Below are positions 56,278-64,000 of a DNA stretch of 64,000 nucleotides, piece by piece. A program made the position numbers and the translations under genes. Source of the DNA: Ralstonia sp. SET104 (lineage in GTDB: Bacteria; Pseudomonadota; Gammaproteobacteria; Burkholderiales; Burkholderiaceae); contig NZ_BHVX01000004.1 of NCBI RefSeq assembly GCF_003851545.1, positions 62,001 through 126,000 on the forward strand, in the 5' to 3' direction. Within the stretch, counting starts at the first letter, position 1, and every line of letters begins with the position of its first letter. Below the pieces are notes generated by a model. It was not told where the DNA came from and did no database searches. It worked only from the letters and a program-made list of their open reading frames with translations.

Positions 56278-56709
56278 TGGGCGAACGGTGGGAGGTCCCG
56301 TAGTGAGCACAGTGATGCGCACGACAGGACGCTGCGGTTGCGCGAATAACAGAACATTTTACCATGCCGCAAGCCCCCTCCCCTCATACGCGCGAGCGAC
56401 GCATCATCAACCCCGGGCACGTTCCCTGCGAGCGGGGGCAAAACCGGCGACCCAGTCCCCATAAGGGTTTGCGAGCCATTTCCTGCCTTGTTGCGTACAC
56501 ACCACAAGGCCGTGGCGCCCCGTTCGAATCGCTTATATTTGCTTTTTAGGAGTGCGTGCTTGTGGCACAATCCCCCAGCGAAGAGGCAGACATTGTTCGA
56601 AGTGGAGCCTTCACCACACCGAGAATGTTATACTCCGAAGAATGTATGACTTGTTTTCGTCCCATCTGCTCGCAGTCTTCTGCGGTGATCTCATCCTGAG
56701 AGGAGAAAT
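56278..56709. other. divergent promoter region between gyrA and the OmpA-family gene
   Basis: About 430 bases without a gene. A possible gyrA -10 (TAAAAT on the minus strand, 56356-56361) and the ompA-side TATACT at 56629-56634 are the only signals recognised. The ATG-containing frames are short and have no family features. Confidence 0.4.
56629..56634 (+). promoter_or_regulatory. -10 box of the OmpA-family gene
   Basis: TATACT lies 75 bases before the start codon in a locally AT-richer stretch. No convincing -35 box is 16-18 bases upstream. Confidence 0.4.
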
Positions 56710-57366
56710 ATGAAAAAATTTGCCAAGCTCGCGTTCGCTGCAGCTGCGGTAGCCATGGCTGCGTCCGCTTACGCTCAGTCGGTGCCCTACGAAAAGAAGG
56801 CCGTCAACGACAACTGGGGTAACGGCACGAGCGAGTGGGTCTGGAAGAACGGCACGAACGAACTGTGCTGGCGCAATGGCTTCTGGACGCCGGCAACCGC
56901 CAATGCTCAGTGCGACGGCGCTCTGGCTCCGGCAGCTGCTTCGACGGCTGCTCCGGCTGCTCCGGCTGCTCCGGTTGTGTCGAGCGAAAAGGTTACGTTC
57001 GCTGCTGACACCCTGTTCGACTTCGACAAGGCTGTGCTGAAGCCGGAAGGCAAGGCCAAGCTGGACGATCTGGTCTCGAAGCTGAAGGGCATCAACCTGG
57101 AAGTCGTGATCGCCGTTGGCCACACCGACTCGTTCGGCTCGGACAAGTACAACGACCGCCTGTCGGTTCGTCGTGCTGAAGCCGTCAAGGGCTACCTGGT
57201 CAGCAAGGGCATCGAAGCCAACCGTGTTTACACGGAAGGCAAGGGCAAGCGCCAGCTGAAGGTTGATCCGAAGTCGTGCAAGGGCGCTCGCAAGGCACAA
57301 ATCGCCTGCCAGCAACCGAACCGCCGCGTGGACGTCGAAGTCGTCGGCACCCGCAAGGCTCAGTAA
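56710..57366 (+). CDS. OmpA-family outer membrane protein
   Basis: 218 residues. A signal peptide (MKKFAKLAFAAAAVAMAASA, cleavage after AYA about 22) precedes a Trp/Asn-rich region (GNGTSEWVWKNGTNELCWRN), an Ala/Pro linker of repeated AAP, and a complete OmpA C-terminal domain (FAADTLFDFDKAVLKPEGKA; AVGHTDSFGSDKYNDRLSVR) that binds peptidoglycan. It tethers the outer membrane to the wall and is likely abundant. AGAGGAG precedes the ATG. Confidence 0.95.
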   Translation: MKKFAKLAFAAAAVAMAASAYAQSVPYEKKAVNDNWGNGTSEWVWKNGTNELCWRNGFWTPATANAQCDGALAPAAASTAAPAAPAAPVVSSEKVTFAADTLFDFDKAVLKPEGKAKLDDLVSKLKGINLEVVIAVGHTDSFGSDKYNDRLSVRRAEAVKGYLVSKGIEANRVYTEGKGKRQLKVDPKSCKGARKAQIACQQPNRRVDVEVVGTRKAQ

Positions 57367-57383
57367 TTCGGTTCACACCGGGA

Positions 57384-57413
57384 AAAAGCCCAGCGAAAGC
57401 TGGGCTTTTTTTG
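57384..57413 (+). terminator. terminator of the OmpA-family gene
   Basis: The 11-bp stem AAAAGCCCAGC/GCTGGGCTTTT with a GAAA loop is followed by a T-run. Confidence 0.9.
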
Positions 57414-57463
57414 TTTGTGCGTCAGTGGGTCGCCCGTCGATTCGCTGGCTGCCGGGCAACAAA

Positions 57464-57498
57464 AAAAAACGATGACGCCAGCGCGCCATCGTTTTTTT
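57464..57498. terminator. bidirectional terminator between the OmpA-family and glycine-zipper genes
   Basis: AAAAACGATG/CATCGTTTTT with long A and T tracts on both sides, serving the minus-strand lipoprotein gene and any read-through from the left. Confidence 0.85.
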
Positions 57499-57539
57499 AT
57501 TCAGAGCATTCGCCCCTTTCTTTCGCCTATCGTCGCCTC

Positions 57540-58043
57540 TTAGTAAGACGGCGTCGCCTGATCGTTCGCAACCATCGCGCGATCACCCACGCGCAGATTG
57601 TTCGGATTACGCTGCGTAACGGTCGCTACGCGGCCATCATCCAAGCGCACGCTGATGCGGTAGACGGTTTGGCCGCCTGCGCCGGCACGCTGCTCGACCT
57701 GGTTGCCCGCATAGGCGCCCAGTGCCGCGCCGCCAATGGTTGCCACGGTATTGCCCGTACCGCCGCCGACCTGGTGGCCGAGGATGCCGCCCGCAACACC
57801 GCCGATGATCGTACCCAGAATGCCTGGACTGTTCGCCGGGGCCTGCATCGGCTGGATCGATTCGACTCGACCATACAACGCGCCCGTTTGCTGTGGCTGG
57901 CCGCCATAAGCCGGTTGCTGGCCATAGGCAGGCTGTTGCGCATACCCACCGTTATAGCCACCGCCGTAACCCGGCGCTGCGCAGCCAGTCAGCACCGTCA
58001 AGCCCGCAACACCCAGTCCCGCCAGAATTTGTTTGGATTTCAT
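57540..58043 (-). CDS. glycine-zipper (2TM) lipoprotein
   Basis: 167 residues. The lipobox LTGC (Cys19) after MKSKQILAGLGVAGLT marks a lipoprotein. Next comes a repetitive Tyr/Gln/Gly region (YAQQPAYGQQPAYGGQPQQ) and a glycine-zipper domain, GILGTIIGGVAGGILGHQVG with GGAALGAYAGNQ, as in SlyB/PcP outer-membrane stress proteins. AAGGAGAG precedes the ATG at 58043. Confidence 0.9.
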   Translation of the reverse strand: MKSKQILAGLGVAGLTVLTGCAAPGYGGGYNGGYAQQPAYGQQPAYGGQPQQTGALYGRVESIQPMQAPANSPGILGTIIGGVAGGILGHQVGGGTGNTVATIGGAALGAYAGNQVEQRAGAGGQTVYRISVRLDDGRVATVTQRNPNNLRVGDRAMVANDQATPSY

Positions 58044-58203
58044 TGACCTCTCCTTGAGCGAAGGTGACAGTTGGAGGAAACGCATGCGCGTTTGTTCACC
58101 TTTGTTTCAATGTGAAACCTTTTTGCACACCATGTGATTTGGTCAGGGCGACGCTTTTTGGTACATTTCCTCACCTAGCCGATACACCCAGGCGCAGTGC
58201 AAC

Positions 58204-58920
58204 ATGACGACCACTCACGCGAACGCCGATCCCGGCGAACTCGAAAAATTCAGCGAACTCGCCCACCGCTGGTGGGACCCTAACAGCGAGTTCAAACCTC
58301 TGCATGAAATCAATCCACTGCGCCTTGACTGGATTCAGTCGATCGCGCCGTTGGCCGGCAAACGCGTTGTCGATGTCGGCTGCGGCGGCGGCATCCTTTC
58401 AGAGAGCATGGCGCGTGCCGGGGCCAACGTCAAAGGCATCGATCTGTCACGCAAAGCATTGCGCGTTGCTGATCTGCATGGCCTGGAAGCGGGCGTTACC
58501 GTCGATTACGAGGAGATCGCCGCAGAAGCGCTGGCCGCACGTGAACCCGGCAGCTTTGACGTGGTGACTTGCATGGAGATGCTCGAACATGTGCCCGATC
58601 CTGAATCGGTTGTGCGCGCTTGCGCGACGCTGGTGAAGCCGGGCGGCCACGTGTTCTTTTCGACCATCCATCGCAATGCCAAGGCGTATCTGCTGGCAGT
58701 CATTGGGGCCGAGTACGTATTGAACATGCTGCCGCGCGGCACGCATGATTATGCCAAGTTCATTCGCCCGTCGGAGCTGAGTACATTCGTGCGCGGGGCG
58801 GGACTCCAGGCGCAGCAGATGCGTGGGCTGGAGTACAACCCGATCACGGGCCGCTACGCCCTCACGCAAGACACCAGCGTCAACTATCTGATGGCCACAC
58901 GCCGTCCGGCCGAAGCATGA
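58204..58920 (+). CDS. ubiG: ubiquinone biosynthesis O-methyltransferase
   Basis: 238 residues. UbiG carries out both O-methylations of ubiquinone synthesis. The SAM motif [20 protein letters not shown] is at about 58-77, with the membrane-interaction segment ([20 protein letters not shown]) and start [20 protein letters not shown]. It overlaps gph by 4 bases. Confidence 0.95.
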   Translation: MTTTHANADPGELEKFSELAHRWWDPNSEFKPLHEINPLRLDWIQSIAPLAGKRVVDVGCGGGILSESMARAGANVKGIDLSRKALRVADLHGLEAGVTVDYEEIAAEALAAREPGSFDVVTCMEMLEHVPDPESVVRACATLVKPGGHVFFSTIHRNAKAYLLAVIGAEYVLNMLPRGTHDYAKFIRPSELSTFVRGAGLQAQQMRGLEYNPITGRYALTQDTSVNYLMATRRPAEA

Positions 58921-59606
58921 TGGGGAGCCGGTTTCCCGATCCGCTGGGCGCGATACTGTTCGACCTGGACGGCACGCTGGCGGACACGGCACCCGATCTG
59001 GCCGCCGCAGCCAACAAGGTGCGCACCGACCGCGGCCTCAAGCCGGTGGACTATGAAGCGCTGCGCCCCGTTGCCTCGCATGGCGCACGCGGGCTGATTG
59101 GTGTGGCCTTTGGCGTGGGGCCTGGGGATGCGGAATTCGAATCGCTGCGGCTGGCGTTCCTCGCCAACTATGAAGCGGAAATCTGCGTGCGTACGCAGTT
59201 GTTTCCGGGCATGACTGATGTACTGGCCGAACTCGGCCGTGCAGGTATTCCTTGGGGGATCGTCACCAACAAGTCGGGCCGGCTAACGGTGCCCCTGGTG
59301 GCACAGTTGCCGTTTCCGGTGCCGCCGGCCTGCGTTGTTGCCGGTGACACCACGCCGCACGCCAAACCCCACCCTGCCCCGCTGTTGCATGCGGCCGAAT
59401 CGATCGGCGTCGAGGCACGGCAGATCGTCTACGTGGGCGATGACTTGCGCGACATCGAGGCCGGCCGCGCTGCCGGCATGCCTACCATTGCGGCCAGTTA
59501 CGGCTATTGTGGTAATGGGCTGTCGCCGACGGAATGGCGCGCCGATGCGCTCATCGCCAGCGCAGCCGAGTTGATTCCGCTGCTGCTCGAATCGCAACGC
59601 GCTTGA
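58917..59606 (+). CDS. gph: phosphoglycolate phosphatase
   Basis: 229 residues, HAD superfamily. The nucleophile motif is [20 protein letters not shown], motif II VTNKSGR, motif [15 protein letters not shown] and [18 protein letters not shown]. It removes 2-phosphoglycolate, for instance from DNA repair; a MupP-like role on MurNAc-6P is possible because of the ubiG coupling seen in pseudomonads. Either of two tandem ATGs (58917, 58920) may start it. Confidence 0.92.
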   Translation: MMGSRFPDPLGAILFDLDGTLADTAPDLAAAANKVRTDRGLKPVDYEALRPVASHGARGLIGVAFGVGPGDAEFESLRLAFLANYEAEICVRTQLFPGMTDVLAELGRAGIPWGIVTNKSGRLTVPLVAQLPFPVPPACVVAGDTTPHAKPHPAPLLHAAESIGVEARQIVYVGDDLRDIEAGRAAGMPTIAASYGYCGNGLSPTEWRADALIASAAELIPLLLESQRA

Positions 59607-59728
59607 CACCGATGCCCGGGTAAATGCCCGGGCCCCGCACCTTTTTTCAGGGCCGCCGCCTCCCACATGGGACGTGGCGGTCGATTGACTGACGAAGTAC
59701 GCCACGCCGTGGCCGGACCGACACCAGC

Positions 59729-62700
59729 ATGAGCACCTCCCCCGACTCGCGCCCTGACCTGCAATCGAATCCCACCAGCTGGCGTGCGCGGCTGGATCGC
59801 GTACGCGGCTCGGCCGGTTGGCAACGCGCCGCACAGGTCGGCACCTCCCGGCGCACCAAGCGCATCGGGGTCGGCGTGCTCATCTTCCTCGTGGTGTTCG
59901 GCCTGCTGGGTGCGTTCGGCGGTCCGCCATTGCTGCGCCACTTGGCGCAAACGCAGCTTAGCAAGCTGCTGGAACGGCCGGTTTCGGTCGGCAAAATCAG
60001 CATCAATCCGTACACGCTGCGGCTTGATGTGGACCAACTCCACATTGCCGAGCGCGATGGCAAGGCGCCGTTCGTCGATGTCGGCCATCTGCATGTGAAT
60101 GCGTCGTGGAGTTCGATCTTCCGCCGCGCGCCCGTCATTGAAGACATCAGCGTGGACGCACCGCATGTGCGTATCGTGCGCACTGCCGAGCAACGCTTCA
60201 ACTTCTCCGACATTGTCGACAAGCTGAGCCGGCCCGAGAACCCGCCCAAGCCCAAGTCGGATGAGCCCGCACGTTTTGTCTTCGCCAACCTGCAGTTGAC
60301 CAACGGCGCAATCGACTTTGTCGATCAGCCGCTCGGCGCACAGCACAAGGTGGATGGCTTGCAGATCGGCGTGCCTTTTCTGGCCAGCCTGCCGGCCGAC
60401 GTGAACATCTTTGTACAACCGCTGCTGGCCGCGCGCATTGATGGCACGCCGCTGCACTTCGCTGGCAAGACCAAGCCGTTTGCCGATTCGCTGGAATCGA
60501 ACCTGAACATCAAGATCGACGGGCTCGATCTGCCCCGCTATCTCGGTTATGTGCCCGGGCCGCTGCCGGTGGCGGTGCCGCAGGGCAAGCTGACGACCGA
60601 CCTGACGATCGATTTCCAGAAACCCAAGAGCAGCGCGCCGGTGCTGCGCTTGCACGGCACCGCCGGGCTCGACAACCTGGAAGTGACCGATGCCAGGAAG
60701 ACGCCGCTGGTGGTCGCCAAACAGGTGCGCGCAACGCTCAGCGACGTGCGTCCGCTCGATAACGTGTTCCACCTCGATACGCTGACGCTCGACGGCGTGC
60801 GTGTCGATGCCTCGCGCAGCGCAGACGGTGCGGTCAACTTCGCGCAGCTTGGCAGCAAGCCCGCACAGGCGAAGCCCGCCGAGCCGGCACCTGCCCCGGC
60901 AGCAAAACCGAAGCCGCTGGACGTGGCCATCGCCAAGCTGCAACTGGCCAACAGCACCGTCCACTGGCGTGATGCGACCACACAGCCTGCTGCTGACCTG
61001 ACGCTGGAAGACCTCCACGGCGACATTGGCGTGCGCACACTGGGCGGTCCGACCACGCTCGACATTGGTGCCAAGCTGGCGCAAGGCGGCACGCTCAATG
61101 TCAAGGGGAACACGTCGCTGGAGAAGAACACTGGCGAACTGGAACTGAAGCTGGATGGCGTGAAGCTGGCCGGTATCGGCCCATACCTGCGCCAGGCGGG
61201 CGCGCCGCAATTGCAGAATGGTGCGCTGTCGGCCGAGGGCAAGGTCGCGCTCGACTTCGGGCCGGACAAGTTCAACGTACGTGCGCAGCCGCTGACGGTC
61301 AGCCTGGCAGACCTGTCGCTGGCACCTGCCACGGGCAAGGACACGGCGCTGCGCGCCAAGCTGCTGCGCGCAGATGTGAAGACCTTCGACCTGGCGGCAC
61401 GCACCATCGCACTGAACGAAGTCCGTGCCGACGGCTTGCAGATCGACGCACTGCGCAAGAAAGATGGCACAACCACGCTGACGCTGCTCGATGGGGCACA
61501 ACCGGCGGCCGGCAAATCGGCGGCGTCCGCCAAATCCAACGCAAAATCCGGCACAAAGTCGAACGCCCCGGCCGAAAAAGCCTGGGCCGTGACCGTACAG
61601 ACACTGAAACTCGACAACAGCGCTGTCGGCTTTGAAGACCAATCGAACTCGCGCCCGGTGAAGGTGCGCGTCGAGCCGCTGAACGTGGTCGTGCAGAACG
61701 CATCGAACGATCTCGGCAAGCCCGTCAACGTGCAGATCGGCGCGGGGCTGGGTGCCAAGGGCAAACTCGATGTGCGCGGCGAAGTTGTGCCGCAGCCGCT
61801 GAAGGCCGACCTGCGCGTGAATTCGCAAAACCTTTCACTGGCGGGCCTGGATCCGTACCTGGACAAATCGCTGAATGCGGCGATTACGAGCGCGCTGCTG
61901 TCGATGGATGGGCGCCTCGTGCTCAAGCAGGGCAAGGCGCTGACGGTCAACTACCAAGGCAACGCAACGCTGGGCAATGTGCGCCTGCAAGACCGCGTGA
62001 GTTCGGACGACTTCCTGCGCTGGCGCTCGCTCTCACTCAACCGCATCCAGGCGAATTACGATGGCAGCACGCCGCACGTGCGCGTGGGCGCGGTCGCACT
62101 GTCGTCGTTCTATGCGCGGGTCATCATCAACCCGAACGGGCGCCTGAACCTGCAGGACATCCGCGTGCAGTCGGATGAGGAGCGCCGCTCGCTCACGCAG
62201 AGCGAACCTGCATCGGGCGCGTCGGCGCCGGTGGCGGCTTCGGCTCCGGTTGCAGCCCCGGCATCGGCTGTGACGGCTACAGCGCCTACGCCCAAGGCCG
62301 GCGGCGCAGACTTGCGTGTCGACGCCATCACGCTGCAGGACGGCAACATCCGCTTTACCGACAACTTCGTCAAACCGAACTACACCGCCAACCTGACTGC
62401 CATTGGCGGCACGGTCGGCACCATTAGCACGGCCGCCAATCAGACGCCCGCCGACGTCACGCTACGCGGCAGTGTCGACGGCACCGCACCGATAGACATC
62501 CACGGCAAAATCAACCCGCTCGCGCCCACGGCCTTCGTGGATCTGACGGCCAAAGCCGACGGGGTTGAGCTGACCAACCTGACGCCCTACTCCGCCAAGT
62601 ACGCCGGCTACCCGATCATCAAGGGCAAGCTGACGATGGACCTGCACTACCTGCTCGACGGCGGCAAGCTGACGGCCGACAACCACATCTTCATCGACCA

Positions 62701-63487
62701 GCTCACTTTTGGCGATCGCGTGGAGAGCAAGGATGCGACCAACCTGCCTGTGCGACTGGCGGTGTCGCTGCTCAAGAATTCGCGCGGAGAAATCGACGTG
62801 CGCGTGCCGGTGTCGGGTTCGCTGAGCGACCCCCAGTTCAGCATCGGCGGCGTGATCCTGCGCGCGTTCGTCAACCTGATTGCGCGCGCGGTGACGGCAC
62901 CGTTCTCGCTGCTGGCCAGCGCCTTTGGCGGCAGCGGCGGCGAGGAACTCGGCTACATCGAATTCGACCCCGGCACGTCGACCATCAGCCAGGCATCGAT
63001 CGCCAAGATGGACAAGCTGGCCACCGCGCTCAAGGACCGCCCGGGGCTGAAGGTCGACATCGTCGGTCGCGTCGATCCGGAATTCGACCGCGACGGCCTG
63101 CGCCGTGAAGCCGTGAACCGCCAGATCCGCGAGCAAAAACTGAAGGACGCCGGCGACGCTGCTGAAGCCGACACCACCGTCAAGCCGGAAGAGGAGAATA
63201 AGTACCTTGAACGCGCCTACAAGGCCGCCAAGTTCCCGAAGCCGCGCAACGTGATCGGCCTGACAAAATCGCTGCCGCCTGAAGAGATGCGCAAGCTGAT
63301 GGAGACCAACATACAGGTGACGGAAGCCGATCTGCGCGAACTGGCCCAGCGCCGCGCCAACGCCGTGCATGTGGCGCTGGCCGAACGCGTGGAACCGGGG
63401 CGTCTCTTCGTGGTGGCCCCCAAGCTCAACGCAGAAGGCATCAAGGACAAGGGCAAGACCACAAGGGTTGATTTCGCGCTGAAATAG
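59729..63487 (+). CDS. large AsmA-like/DUF748 envelope protein
   Basis: 1252 residues. One transmembrane helix (GVGVLIFLVVFGLLGAFG, about 48-65) anchors a long periplasmic part of repeating beta-rich DUF748/AsmA-type segments, for example INPYTLRLDVDQLHIAERD and several LRLQDxR-like repeats. AsmA-like proteins form hydrophobic rods that shuttle phospholipids between membranes. The C-terminal ~180 residues (GYIEFDPGTSTISQASIAKM ... LAQRRANAVHVALAERVEPG) look like an OmpA-like domain with an insertion. An Ala/Pro/Val linker lies at about 830-850. It stands alone after ubiG-gph. Confidence 0.88.
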   Translation: MSTSPDSRPDLQSNPTSWRARLDRVRGSAGWQRAAQVGTSRRTKRIGVGVLIFLVVFGLLGAFGGPPLLRHLAQTQLSKLLERPVSVGKISINPYTLRLDVDQLHIAERDGKAPFVDVGHLHVNASWSSIFRRAPVIEDISVDAPHVRIVRTAEQRFNFSDIVDKLSRPENPPKPKSDEPARFVFANLQLTNGAIDFVDQPLGAQHKVDGLQIGVPFLASLPADVNIFVQPLLAARIDGTPLHFAGKTKPFADSLESNLNIKIDGLDLPRYLGYVPGPLPVAVPQGKLTTDLTIDFQKPKSSAPVLRLHGTAGLDNLEVTDARKTPLVVAKQVRATLSDVRPLDNVFHLDTLTLDGVRVDASRSADGAVNFAQLGSKPAQAKPAEPAPAPAAKPKPLDVAIAKLQLANSTVHWRDATTQPAADLTLEDLHGDIGVRTLGGPTTLDIGAKLAQGGTLNVKGNTSLEKNTGELELKLDGVKLAGIGPYLRQAGAPQLQNGALSAEGKVALDFGPDKFNVRAQPLTVSLADLSLAPATGKDTALRAKLLRADVKTFDLAARTIALNEVRADGLQIDALRKKDGTTTLTLLDGAQPAAGKSAASAKSNAKSGTKSNAPAEKAWAVTVQTLKLDNSAVGFEDQSNSRPVKVRVEPLNVVVQNASNDLGKPVNVQIGAGLGAKGKLDVRGEVVPQPLKADLRVNSQNLSLAGLDPYLDKSLNAAITSALLSMDGRLVLKQGKALTVNYQGNATLGNVRLQDRVSSDDFLRWRSLSLNRIQANYDGSTPHVRVGAVALSSFYARVIINPNGRLNLQDIRVQSDEERRSLTQSEPASGASAPVAASAPVAAPASAVTATAPTPKAGGADLRVDAITLQDGNIRFTDNFVKPNYTANLTAIGGTVGTISTAANQTPADVTLRGSVDGTAPIDIHGKINPLAPTAFVDLTAKADGVELTNLTPYSAKYAGYPIIKGKLTMDLHYLLDGGKLTADNHIFIDQLTFGDRVESKDATNLPVRLAVSLLKNSRGEIDVRVPVSGSLSDPQFSIGGVILRAFVNLIARAVTAPFSLLASAFGGSGGEELGYIEFDPGTSTISQASIAKMDKLATALKDRPGLKVDIVGRVDPEFDRDGLRREAVNRQIREQKLKDAGDAAEADTTVKPEEENKYLERAYKAAKFPKPRNVIGLTKSLPPEEMRKLMETNIQVTEADLRELAQRRANAVHVALAERVEPGRLFVVAPKLNAEGIKDKGKTTRVDFALK

Positions 63488-63498
63488 CCCATCTGTGG

Positions 63499-63504
63499 GA
63501 TAAT
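63499..63504 (+). promoter_or_regulatory. extended -10 promoter of ssrA
   Basis: TGGGATAAT (TG at 63496-63497, hexamer GATAAT 63499-63504) lies 15 bases before the mature tmRNA 5' end. It overlaps no gene; the DUF748 stop is 12 bases upstream of the hexamer. Confidence 0.55.
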
Positions 63505-63519
63505 TGAGACTCTTCTACT

Positions 63520-63907
63520 GGGGCCGACCTGGTTTCGACGTGGGTTGCAAAGCAGTAGCGGGCATACCGAGGACCCGTCACCTCGTTAATCAATGGGAAC
63601 GCAATAATTGCTACCTTTAGCAAAAACGAAGCTGCGAACGATTCGTCGTTCGCTCTTGCCGCTTAATAACCGGTAACTTCCCTCGTACTAGCTTGCCGAT
63701 AGGCTAGAGGCCGCAAGGCCACGCGAGGTCATCAATATCGGACCGCTCCCGGAGATCGCCACGGATCCGGGTGCTAAATCCAGTGGATCGCCGTCGCGCA
63801 GCGTGTTCGTCCGCGTCGTTACGGTTAAATCAAACGACTGAACTAAGTATGTAGAACGCTCTGTGGAGGGCTTGCGGACGCGGGTTCGATTCCCGCCGGC
63901 TCCACCA
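63520..63907 (+). ncRNA. ssrA: transfer-messenger RNA (tmRNA)
   Basis: The tRNA-like ends pair: GGGGCCG at the 5' end with CGGCTCC before A-CCA at the 3' end, with GACCTGGTTTCGACG and a T arm GCGGG-TTCGATT-CCCGC. The tag reading frame, from a GCG resume codon near 63635, encodes ANDSSFALAA followed by two stops (TAATAA). It rescues stalled ribosomes and tags the nascent chains for proteolysis by ClpXP. A terminator follows. Confidence 0.96.
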
Positions 63908-63913
63908 ATATCG

Positions 63914-63945
63914 AAACCCCAACCCCTCCCGGTTGGGGTTTTTTC
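63914..63945 (+). terminator. terminator of ssrA
   Basis: The 10-bp stem AACCCCAACC/GGTTGGGGTT is followed by a T-run. Confidence 0.9.
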
Positions 63946-64000
63946 TTGCCTGATCGCGCCAGTTCGGCACATTCCGCTCTCTCCAGGTCATTCTTCTCTC

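Noticed and set aside
54553-56349. 598-residue plus-strand frame opposite gyrA
   Set aside because: No family features and no ribosome-binding site; gyrA is complete on the other strand.
59504-61828. 774-residue minus-strand frame opposite the AsmA/DUF748 gene
   Set aside because: Low-information antisense translation; the plus-strand protein has a membrane anchor and family repeats.
1-64000. CRISPR arrays, insertion sequences or prophage
   Set aside because: No regularly spaced repeats, transposase, integrase or phage structural genes were seen on reading the window.

Overview
The window is GC-rich chromosomal DNA from a betaproteobacterium of the Burkholderiaceae, most likely Ralstonia (R. 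pickettii/R. solanacearum group). This rests on gene content and order (gyrA, serC, pheA, hisC, tyrA, aroA, cmk, rpsA, ihfB, lapA, lapB on one strand; rpsP-rimM-trmD-rplS; a Trp/Asn-rich OmpA protein beside ubiG) and on recognising many protein sequences; no database search was run. Coding density is high, and almost everything is core genome. There is no transposase, integrase, phage gene or CRISPR array.

Layout. 1-5.5 kb: start of an ABC-F ATPase, small membrane proteins, an amino-acid-binding protein, tRNA-Arg(CCU), and a DEAD-box RNA helicase (rhlE type) behind a long leader. 5.6-10.3 kb: an egtD/egtB-like pair, then a yybP-ykoY (Mn2+) riboswitch driving a TerC-family membrane protein, then a threonine dehydratase. 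10.5-17.9 kb: thyA-folA, pmbA (TldE), yjgA-mog, orn, an M48 protease, rsgA. 17.9-22 kb: a CobD/CbiB-like membrane protein, a Nudix CoA pyrophosphatase and the rpsP-rimM-trmD-rplS ribosome operon. 22-28.5 kb: a small secreted protein, a TM2 protein, a radical SAM protein, PhoD phosphatase, and a divergent Lrp regulator/dadA pair. 28.5-36 kb: acyl-CoA dehydrogenase with etfBA, the metNIQ methionine importer and a deacetylase-family enzyme. 36-44 kb: lytic transglycosylase, cysM, a ComEA-like protein, hldD-hldA, ugd, lapB-lapA. 44-56.3 kb: ihfB, rpsA, cmk, aroA, tyrA, hisC, pheA, serC, a DUF2059 protein and gyrA. 56.6-64 kb: ompA-family protein, glycine-zipper lipoprotein, ubiG-gph, a 1252-residue AsmA/DUF748-type protein and tmRNA (ssrA).

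Functional links. Between 37.3 and 56.3 kb every gene is on the minus strand. They cover Ser/Phe/Tyr/His and chorismate synthesis, CMP kinase and ribosomal protein S1, the nucleoid protein IHF-beta, and LPS assembly control and heptose supply. Electron-transfer flavoprotein genes lie just upstream of the acyl-CoA dehydrogenase that would use them. The Lrp-type regulator faces dadA across a palindromic operator.

The most unusual observation is the EgtB/SenA-type protein at 5688-6986. It sits beside a normal-looking EgtD histidine methyltransferase, but two of the three histidines expected to hold the catalytic iron are replaced (Gln72 and Arg181). Other points worth a look are a terminator-like attenuator in the metNIQ leader, a split OmpA-like region at the end of the AsmA/DUF748 protein, and the tmRNA tag ANDSSFALAA.
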